A stretch of 37,288 bases of DNA, from positions 1 to 37,288 of the IMG/VR virus record IMGVR_UViG_3300005264_000023; one strand, written 5' to 3'. This DNA comes from a virus. The notes under the pieces were generated by a model. That model was given only the letters and a program-made list of their open reading frames with translations. It did not search any database and was not told the DNA's origin. Position numbers and translations under genes: made by a program. Shown piece by piece: positions 32,313 through 37,288 of this stretch (position 1 is the stretch's first letter; each line of letters begins with the position of its first letter).

Positions 32313-33101
32313 ATGATACAAAACCCATCTATAGGAAGATATGCAGATCCAAGTTTTGATGCTACTTGGGTAATTATAACACCAATGAAACTACACCATC
32401 AAACTACTGGTAATAGAGGTGGAGGTTTTGCTATTACTGGTAGAGAAGAAGAAATAAAATTAATGGCGCCACCTAATTTACAAGAAAATATTACTCATCA
32501 ATGGTCTGAATATCAAACTATGGCATCAAGAATATTATCAAAAGTTGCTGGATTTGATGATTTAACTGCTAATATTAGAGCACTTGGTGGTGTAGCTAAA
32601 GAATGGGATAAAATTTTAGATACAGCTAAAAATGCTAGAGGAGTATCCAATACAATTAGATCATCAATAAATGCAATAGGTAATGCTGCTCAAGGTGTTC
32701 AAATTCCGCATAATAAAATTGATAACCCTTTAGTATATGAAACATCCCCACATAGAAATATAACAATTAATTTTTCACTTGCAACACAATCTAGACCAAT
32801 AGGTAAAGATATATATGATATTACATTTAAATTTATTAACTATTCATCACCAGATTTAAAACCAGGTGATATTGAAGTAGATTTACCTTATATATTTTCA
32901 ATAAGAACAGAACCATCTGGAATAATTAATTATCCGGTTTGTGCTCTTACTTCAGTTCAACCAGACTATAAAGCACCTTATGTTGATGGATATCCAATGA
33001 CTATTGATCTAACACTTACCTTTGAAGATCTCCAACCTATTTTTAGAACCTTCCTTAATAAATCATACAAATCAAAAGTCACAGTTATTAAATCCAGATA
33101 A
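32313..33101 (+). CDS. Baseplate tail-tube protein, gp48/gp54-like
   Basis: A 262-residue protein with a tube-like C-terminal domain: INFSLATQSRPIGKDIYDIT, PYIFSIRTEPSGIINYPVCA, LTSVQPDYKAPYVDGYPMTI and DLTLTFEDLQPIF. This is the form of T4 gp48 and gp54, which cap the hub and start tube growth. Which of the two is unclear. The gene starts directly after the tape-measure stop and is the last structural gene in the window. Confidence 0.75.
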   Translation: MIQNPSIGRYADPSFDATWVIITPMKLHHQTTGNRGGGFAITGREEEIKLMAPPNLQENITHQWSEYQTMASRILSKVAGFDDLTANIRALGGVAKEWDKILDTAKNARGVSNTIRSSINAIGNAAQGVQIPHNKIDNPLVYETSPHRNITINFSLATQSRPIGKDIYDITFKFINYSSPDLKPGDIEVDLPYIFSIRTEPSGIINYPVCALTSVQPDYKAPYVDGYPMTIDLTLTFEDLQPIFRTFLNKSYKSKVTVIKSR

Positions 33102-33107
33102 TTTTAG

Positions 33108-33136
33108 TTTACATTTTTTCTTTTATATGTTATAAT
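33108..33136 (+). promoter_or_regulatory. Sigma-70-type promoter for the small-gene block
   Basis: TTTACA, 17 bases, TATAAT, with TATGT before the -10 box, the same form as the yeaH promoter. The predicted start is about 30 bases before the ATG at 33171. It marks the change from late structural genes to probable early genes. Confidence 0.8.
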
Positions 33137-33170
33137 AGATAAAATTGAAAATTTAACATGGAAAGGAAAA

Positions 33171-33359
33171 ATGATTAATAAAAACGAATTATTAGACCGA
33201 CTAGAGTTTTTGACTTCAGAAATGGACATTCCAATCTTTAGAACTAGAAGTGTTGTATGGTTAAATAGAAATATTCATTTCAGAAACCAAGATCATCCAA
33301 ATTTTAAAGAAGCCAGAGAAATTCTTAATATTCTTATGAAAATGGGGGTGAGAAATTAA
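33171..33359 (+). CDS. Small protein, unknown
   Basis: A 62-residue mixed-charge protein (MINKNELLDRLEFLTSEMDI, then SVVWLNRNIHFRNQDHPNF). AAAGGA lies upstream and a sigma-70-type promoter just before that. Not recognised; probable early host-interaction gene by position. Confidence 0.6.
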   Translation: MINKNELLDRLEFLTSEMDIPIFRTRSVVWLNRNIHFRNQDHPNFKEAREILNILMKMGVRN

Positions 33360-33608
33360 TTGAAAAATGAACCAATAAAACAAGAAAAAATAAATATATT
33401 ATTTTACAAAGATCTTACTATAGAAAATGATAGATCTACTGTTGCTTTTAAAACTGAAGAAATATCTTATATGGTTTTAAAGCCTTGGAAAAATAATAAA
33501 CAACTTTTATATTTTTATTTAAAAAGTAATGGAAAAGTAGATATACCATTAGTTATAAATGGTGATGTAAAAATAGAAGAACTAATTGAAATGTTTATGC
33601 ACGAATAA
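33360..33608 (+). CDS. Small protein with TTG start, unknown
   Basis: An 82-residue protein beginning at a TTG placed seven bases after GGGGGTGAG and directly after the previous stop. A nearby ATG at 33367 is in another frame and stops after three codons. Beta-strand pattern in the middle (TVAFKTEEISYMVLKPW, LLYFYLKSNGKVDIPLVING), helical end. Not recognised. Confidence 0.55.
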   Translation: MKNEPIKQEKINILFYKDLTIENDRSTVAFKTEEISYMVLKPWKNNKQLLYFYLKSNGKVDIPLVINGDVKIEELIEMFMHE

Positions 33609-33620
33609 GAAAGGAATAAA

Positions 33621-33776
33621 ATGATTTTAGGATTTTTTTTAATTTGGTGGCACATAGGATTTACTATGGGATTATATACTATTAATGGTGGTGGTGAATC
33701 TCTTAACGGATTTTGGGAAATCACCACTCTTTTAGTCATTTCACTCCTTGGTCCTTTTACATCTTTGGTTACTTAA
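33621..33776 (+). CDS. Small two-helix membrane protein
   Basis: A 51-residue frame starting MILGFFLIWWHIGFTMGLY, with a Gly/Asn/Ser turn (NGGGESLNG) and a second hydrophobic segment (TTLLVISLLGPFTSLV). AAGGA lies upstream, and the stop TAA overlaps the next start. Probable inner-membrane micro-protein; function unknown. Confidence 0.6.
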   Translation: MILGFFLIWWHIGFTMGLYTINGGGESLNGFWEITTLLVISLLGPFTSLVT

Positions 33777-34103
33777 ATGGAATTAGAAAAAGTAAAATAT
33801 AATTTAAAAAAAGGAACTGATTATTATTATATAGTTCCAAAAAATGAAAAACAGAGTAAAGAAATTCAAAAATTTCTTCTTAGTAATGGTTTTCAATGGC
33901 GGGGGAATGAAAAATGGATTCCAAGTAGAATTATAAAAAGATATAAAATATATTTTAATATGCAGTTTTTTATAATGTACGACTCATTTGTACCAAAATA
34001 TACTGTTGATGCATTAAATTTAGATTTTAAAGTATTAAAATCTGGACTATTAAAAAATAAGAATAAAGAGTTTATTAATGATTTATTCAAAGAAATAATA
34101 TGA
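33777..34103 (+). CDS. Tandem paralogue family, copy 1
   Basis: A 108-residue member of a local family: YYYIVP, then (Q)KFLLSNGFQWRG, RYKIYFNMQFFIMY and a C-terminal NKEFINDLFKEII. Family layout is a short helix, a YY-I strand, a QDFL-x-NGF-W helix-turn, a variable loop, a YY-x-I strand pair and a terminal F-I-D-x-LF-x-x-I helix. Its start overlaps the preceding stop. Function unknown. Confidence 0.6.
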   Translation: MELEKVKYNLKKGTDYYYIVPKNEKQSKEIQKFLLSNGFQWRGNEKWIPSRIIKRYKIYFNMQFFIMYDSFVPKYTVDALNLDFKVLKSGLLKNKNKEFINDLFKEII

Positions 34104-34175
34104 AATATATTATTAAAATAATGAAGTTAATTTTACACTTACCTTATAATATAATAAGAGTGAATTTTTTAGATT

Positions 34176-34505
34176 ATGATTAATGAAATAAAAAAAGAAT
34201 TAAAAAATACATGGTCATTATTTTATTATGTAGAAGTTCATAATCAAAAAGAATCATTTAGACTCCAAACATATTTATTTGAAAATGAATTTCAATGGAC
34301 TGGAGATAATAATCCTAGTTTTAATACTTTATCAAAAATAAATTATTATATATTACATGATGTTAGAGGAATTTTTACAATACAGTATTTAATAGGAGAA
34401 TTAAAAGAAGAACTTTTACGTCCATATACTGTTAAATTTATAGATTTTTCTGATTTGTTTTTAGAAAAGAAATTTTTAAATAGTCTTTTTGATGGAATTA
34501 TATAG
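34176..34505 (+). CDS. Tandem paralogue family, copy 2
   Basis: A 109-residue paralogue: MINEIKKELKNTWSLFYYVE, RLQTYLFENEFQWTG, INYYILHDVRGIFTIQY and KKFLNSLFDGII. The first ten residues are identical to those of copy 3. A 72-base gap separates it from copy 1. It ends two bases before copy 3. Confidence 0.6.
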   Translation: MINEIKKELKNTWSLFYYVEVHNQKESFRLQTYLFENEFQWTGDNNPSFNTLSKINYYILHDVRGIFTIQYLIGELKEELLRPYTVKFIDFSDLFLEKKFLNSLFDGII

Positions 34506-34507
34506 AT

Positions 34508-34852
34508 ATGATTAATGAAATAAAAAAAGAATTAAAAAAAAATAATAATAATAGTTGTAGATATTCATATTATATAAAGGTTAAAGGTAATGAAATATTT
34601 CGATGCCAAGACTTTCTTATAAAAAATGGTTTTTTATGGAACTCTGGATGTGATAATCTTGATGTACAAAATATTCCTATAAAGTATTATCGAATATATT
34701 ATCAAAATAGATTTAGAATACTATATAGTGATACAGAAGATATTGATTTTACATTACCATATGATAGTATAGTTGACTTTAAAGATTTAATAAAAGTTAA
34801 TTTTAAACCTAAAAATTTTATTGATAATCTATTTGAAAGCATAAAAATATGA
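34508..34852 (+). CDS. Tandem paralogue family, copy 3
   Basis: A 114-residue paralogue: MINEIKKELKKNNNNSCRYS, YYIKVKGNEIFRCQDFLIKN, GFLWNSG, YYRIYYQNRFRILY and KNFIDNLFESIKI. An Asn run follows the first helix. Its stop overlaps the start of copy 4 (ATGA), so the copies are probably translated together. Confidence 0.6.
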   Translation: MINEIKKELKKNNNNSCRYSYYIKVKGNEIFRCQDFLIKNGFLWNSGCDNLDVQNIPIKYYRIYYQNRFRILYSDTEDIDFTLPYDSIVDFKDLIKVNFKPKNFIDNLFESIKI

Positions 34853-35205
34853 ATAATATAGAATATATTAAAGATATAATGTTAAAAAATCATAATATAA
34901 CATATTATATTAATATAACTAAATTATCAATGAATGATAAAAGACGAGTACAGGATGTTTTTTTTAATAATGATATTTATTGGGCATCAGATAATTCTTG
35001 CCAGGGGAAAAAATATTTAAACTTAAAAAATTCAAACTATTATTGGATTTCTTGGAGTCAAATAAAAGGAAGATTTCAAATTTTTTGTTCTTTTAGTAAA
35101 ATTTTTAGTTTTAGTGAAATAGTAAGACCATTAATTTTTAATGATCTTATGAATGATAATGGAATAAATTTTATTGATGATTTGTTTGAAAGTATAAAAT
35201 TATGA
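34849..35205 (+). CDS. Tandem paralogue family, copy 4
   Basis: A 118-residue paralogue, the most diverged of the set in the middle: ITYYINITKLSMNDKRRVQD, VFFNNDIYWASD, YYWISWSQIKGRFQIFCSF and INFIDDLFESIKL. It overlaps copies 3 and 5 by ATGA junctions at both ends. Confidence 0.6.
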   Translation: MNNIEYIKDIMLKNHNITYYINITKLSMNDKRRVQDVFFNNDIYWASDNSCQGKKYLNLKNSNYYWISWSQIKGRFQIFCSFSKIFSFSEIVRPLIFNDLMNDNGINFIDDLFESIKL

Positions 35206-35612
35206 AAATTATGAATATTAATGAAATTAAAAGAAGTTTAAAAAATGGAAAGTTTAAAAGATGTTTAATAAATGTATATGATGTTTATGAATATAAAGTT
35301 AATTGTCAAGATTTTCTTCTTGAAAATGGTTTTCGATGGCCTGATGATAAGCGTTTAAATAAAAGAGAAATGTATAAAATTTTTTATTATAGTTTAGTAT
35401 GTAGAAATAATGATTTTATCATGTTTTTTTCCAGCTCAGCTTCTTTTGTTACTGATCATTATCCTAAACATGATATTAAATATTACTATATTGATTATAC
35501 TGATCTTATAAGAGATGATTTTCAAGATATAATTTCTCTTTTTGATGAGATAAAAAGCTGCTTAGGAAGTATGATAAGGATGATTTTTATTTATCTTATT
35601 ATATTAAGGTAG
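35202..35612 (+). CDS. Tandem paralogue family, copy 5, 3' end altered
   Basis: A 136-residue frame: INEIKRSLKNGKFKRCLINV, NCQDFLLENGFRWPDD, YKIFYYSLVCRNNDFIMFFS and DDFQDIISLFDEIKS. The family normally ends just after this. Here the frame runs on for about 18 more residues (CLGSMIRMIFIYLIILR) across DNA that in another frame encodes the beginning of copy 6. It looks like a junction where copy 6 has lost its start and copy 5 its stop. Confidence 0.55.
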   Translation: MKIMNINEIKRSLKNGKFKRCLINVYDVYEYKVNCQDFLLENGFRWPDDKRLNKREMYKIFYYSLVCRNNDFIMFFSSSASFVTDHYPKHDIKYYYIDYTDLIRDDFQDIISLFDEIKSCLGSMIRMIFIYLIILR

Positions 35613-35901
35613 CTATCAAAGAAAAAATCTTCAACGGATATTTTTTGAAAATGGTTTTCTTTGGAATAGTCTTGAAAAAGTGGAGTCTGAATTTACTTAC
35701 TATTGGATTAATAGTAAGAATACTAAATACTACTATTTTTTTATTAATAGTATTAAACGATTTTCTATTGTTGCTTCAAAGAAGTTAATTTTTGATTCTT
35801 TTGAAATTCCTAGAGAATTTTTCTACAATGATATATTAGTAAATGATATATTAGTAAATGATTTCCAAGATATTATTTCAATTTTTGATAATATTGTGTA
35901 A
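35549..35901 (+). pseudogene. Tandem paralogue family, copy 6, frameshifted
   Basis: Family sequence continues in two frames. From 35549 it reads DKKLLRKYDKDDFYLSYYIK (compare INEIKKELK and SYYIKV of copy 3). Near 35610-35620 it shifts, and the next frame reads QRKNLQRIFFENGFLWNSLE, TYYWINSKNTKYYYFFI and NDFQDIISIFDNIV. No start codon remains. A GTG at 35680 could still give a 73-residue C-terminal fragment. A single-base indel is enough to explain the shift. Confidence 0.6.
35827..35856 (+). repeat. 15-bp tandem duplication in copy 6
   Basis: AATGATATATTAGTA occurs twice back to back and a third copy begins (aatgat), encoding NDILV twice. It keeps the frame and looks recent. Confidence 0.8.
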
Positions 35902-36159
35902 CTTATCCCCATTAACTCCCCTATCTTTATACTTATCCAGATTCCATTTAAAGTATTCCCATTTATCCCCACATTTAATAATAAATACTCCTAAACATAC
36001 AAAAGGTCCAGAAATTCCACTAATTAAAATAATAATACAATCTTTAATATTAATATCAATGTGTCTACTACTATTTTCTAAATGTTTAAATCCTAACCAT
36101 ACACCTGTAGTAATCCATACTATCATAATAATTAATAATGCATTTATAGATACAAACAT
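35878..36159 (-). CDS. Small two-segment membrane protein
   Basis: A 93-residue protein with two hydrophobic segments (about 4-22, SINALLIIMIVWITTGVWL; and about 42-60, IIILISGISGPFVCLGVFI) and a charged C-terminal tail (GDKWEYFKWNLDKYKDRG). AGG lies about six bases upstream. Its 3' end overlaps the tail of copy 6 by 24 bases on the opposite strand. Confidence 0.55.
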   Translation of the reverse strand: MFVSINALLIIMIVWITTGVWLGFKHLENSSRHIDINIKDCIIILISGISGPFVCLGVFIIKCGDKWEYFKWNLDKYKDRGVNGDKLHNIIKN

Positions 36160-36167
36160 TTCATTAC

Positions 36168-36527
36168 CTACTTTTTCTTAAATTCAGCCATACAATCTTT
36201 ACATACAGTATTTCGATATACTTTTCCTTTAATTTCCACTGATTTAATGTCAAATTGTAAAAGGGGTAAAATTCTTCTACATTCTTTACACCTTCTTAAT
36301 CCTTCATCAAATAATATTCTGTTTTCAGCATTAATACTATTACATGATCTACAAATAGTATACCATCTATTTTTATCTTTTTTACCAAACCACTTTAATT
36401 CTTTTATTTTACCACACTCTTTACATCTTCTTTTCCCAGATTTCATGAGTATTTTATTTTCTTTAATATTAGAAATTTTTGATAATTTATCATTAACCAG
36501 TGGTGATTTATTATTAACAACACTCAT
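36168..36527 (-). CDS. Tandem zinc-ribbon protein
   Basis: A 119-residue basic protein with two copies of a CxxC...CxxC zinc-binding unit: GKRRCKECGKIKEL with ICRSC, then LRRCKECRRILPL with VCKDC. Both copies begin RRCKEC and space the pairs by about 20-25 residues. This is the form of the zinc ribbons found on phage HNH endonucleases, but no HNH domain is attached. It may bind nucleic acid or RNA polymerase; unproven. AGGAG precedes the start at a long spacing of about 11. Confidence 0.65.
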   Translation of the reverse strand: MSVVNNKSPLVNDKLSKISNIKENKILMKSGKRRCKECGKIKELKWFGKKDKNRWYTICRSCNSINAENRILFDEGLRRCKECRRILPLLQFDIKSVEIKGKVYRNTVCKDCMAEFKKK

Positions 36528-36570
36528 ATTTTTTTCTGCTCCTTTATATACTATTTAGTAATGTAATCTA

Positions 36571-36615
36571 AAAATACACCTAAAAAAAGTATTCCTGTAC
36601 TAAAAGGTGTATTTT
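36571..36615. other. Long-loop hairpin
   Basis: AAAATACACCT and AGGTGTATTTT pair perfectly (11 bp); within the 23-base loop AGTA and TACT can pair as well. It lies upstream of the zinc-ribbon gene's start on the minus strand and just before the first CGGCAAAAAA repeat. Confidence 0.55.
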
Positions 36616-36617
36616 CC

Positions 36618-36842
36618 CGGCAAAAAAATTTTGAAATCTGTTAAATAGGTGGGTTTTTGGAAATATACTACTTAATACTATTATTTTGCTGCTCTATATA
36701 ATAAGGTATAAAAATTTTCCGGCAAAAAATTAAAATATATGTGAATCTGTAAAAAATTCCTGATGAATAGGAGTTTAATCACACGGCAAAAAATTTTAAA
36801 TCTGGGAAAATCTATGAAAAACTGATGAATGTGGGGATTTAA
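36618..36842 (+). repeat. Direct repeats with CGGCAAAAAATTTT core
   Basis: Three copies of CGGCAAAAAA(A)TT followed by (G)AATCTG begin at 36618, 36720 and 36784. Copies 2 and 3 are a 64-base tandem period and also share CTGATGAAT and TTTAA further on. They lie in DNA with no gene, so they are not coding repeats. Confidence 0.65.
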
Positions 36843-36858
36843 GAGGATCTATCCCCAC
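36831..36858. other. GC-rich hairpin after the repeats
   Basis: GTGGGGAT and ATCCCCAC pair perfectly (8 bp) around a 12-base loop, at the end of repeat copy 3. No T tract follows, so it is not a typical terminator. Confidence 0.55.
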
Positions 36859-37288
36859 CCACCTGACCACCCTTTTCTACTTCACCTACCAATATTTCGC
36901 TCCTATAAAATACTTCTCAAATACTTTCAATTTTCATAATTTTTGGATTTTTACTAGTTTTGTCTCCGGCGGGGGCAAAAACCTTACCTTTTGGACCCTA
37001 AAACAGTGAAAACCCGTAATTTACTTCCTTTTTGGTAAAAACTGATAAAAACCTTACACTTTATGGATAATGGGTGATGAAAATTAATGAAAATGAGGCG
37101 AAAATTGACTTTTGTTGATATAAAAGGATCGAGTTAGGTTTTGGCCCCAGGCGAGCATCAAGATCAGTGGACTTAGGGCTGGATTTTTTGTGGTCTGAAA
37201 AATGGGTAGTAAATGATACGATGAAAAAAGATAGTAAAATGGTATAAGTGAGTTCTGGGGCTAGAAGTGAAGTCGGGCAGTGTCTGGG

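Larger units (their letters stand above)
36560..37288. other. Long non-coding region
   Basis: No open frame with a start and ribosome binding site is seen in about 730 bases on either strand, against nearly gap-free coding elsewhere. It holds the repeats and hairpins listed below, a second repeat AAAAACCTTAC (36977-36987 and 37047-37057) and, from about 36960, clearly more G+C than the rest of the window (for example CTCCGGCGGGGGC, GGCCCCAGGCGAGC). Candidates are a replication origin, a regulatory RNA region or a sequence junction. Confidence 0.6.

Noticed and set aside
34132-34155. TTTACA close to overlapping TATAAT boxes before paralogue copy 2.
   Set aside because: The spacing is only about 7-12 bases, and no fitting -35 box lies 16-18 bases before either -10 box.
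36618-36842. CGGCAAAAAATTTT repeats as a CRISPR array.
   Set aside because: Only three imperfect copies with unequal spacing (102 and 64 bases) and related sequence between copies 2 and 3; no cas genes.
1-37288. tRNA genes, integrase, attachment sites or insertion sequences.
   Set aside because: None was recognised by eye. A tRNA search program would be needed to exclude tRNAs firmly.

Overview
The window is part of a large-genome, contractile-tailed phage of the T4 superfamily. It is very AT-rich and almost wholly coding. It has T4-type capsid, neck, tail and packaging genes in recognisable order, T4-type late promoter boxes (TATAAATA) in front of gene blocks, and packed genes with start/stop overlaps. 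The host cannot be named. Exported lipoproteins and near-consensus sigma-70 promoters only say it is a bacterium. All function calls are from reading motifs; no database search was possible.

Layout. (1) 1-4086, minus strand: two lipoproteins, a small helical protein, a one-pass coiled-coil membrane protein, a receiver-PAS-PAS regulator and a HAD phosphatase. (2) 4173-12352, plus strand: small proteins, several with a T4-style capsid-targeting N-terminus (including a 2H phosphoesterase), the gp4-like head-completion nuclease, portal, prohead protease, scaffold and major capsid protein, closed by a strong terminator. (3) 12423-20423, minus strand: two Fn3-like proteins, the large terminase, then a complete spoVR-yeaH-prkA trio, then a probable small terminase; the bacterial-type trio therefore sits between the two terminase genes. 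(4) 20532-33101, plus strand: neck (gp13, gp14), an ADP-ribosyltransferase-like candidate cargo protein, gp15, a three-domain glycosyltransferase-methyltransferase-glycosyltransferase, tube paralogue, sheath, tube, a gp26-like chaperone with a canonical -1 frameshift site, tape measure and a baseplate tube protein. (5) 33108-35901, plus strand: a sigma-70-type promoter and small genes, including a tandem family of five paralogues plus a decayed sixth. (6) 35878-36527, minus strand: a small membrane protein and a duplicated zinc-ribbon protein. (7) 36560-37288: about 700 bases with no gene, containing repeats and hairpins and visibly richer in G+C.

How it may work together. Three points stand out. 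First, many small proteins share a short N-terminus ending in (I/L)-x-E, the form of the T4 gp21 protease site and of the T4 internal-protein capsid-targeting sequence. They look like a packaged set co-injected with the DNA, including possible enzymes (2H phosphoesterase, HAD phosphatase, ADP-ribosyltransferase-like). Second, the prkA/yeaH/spoVR genes carry their own host-type promoters, while the terminase behind them has its ribosome binding site inside a 16-bp hairpin whose loop holds a late promoter. This is the T4 gene e arrangement, so early read-through mRNA should not make terminase but late mRNA should. Third, both divergent gene junctions use one 12-bp palindrome, TATTTATAAATA, that reads as a late promoter on both strands.
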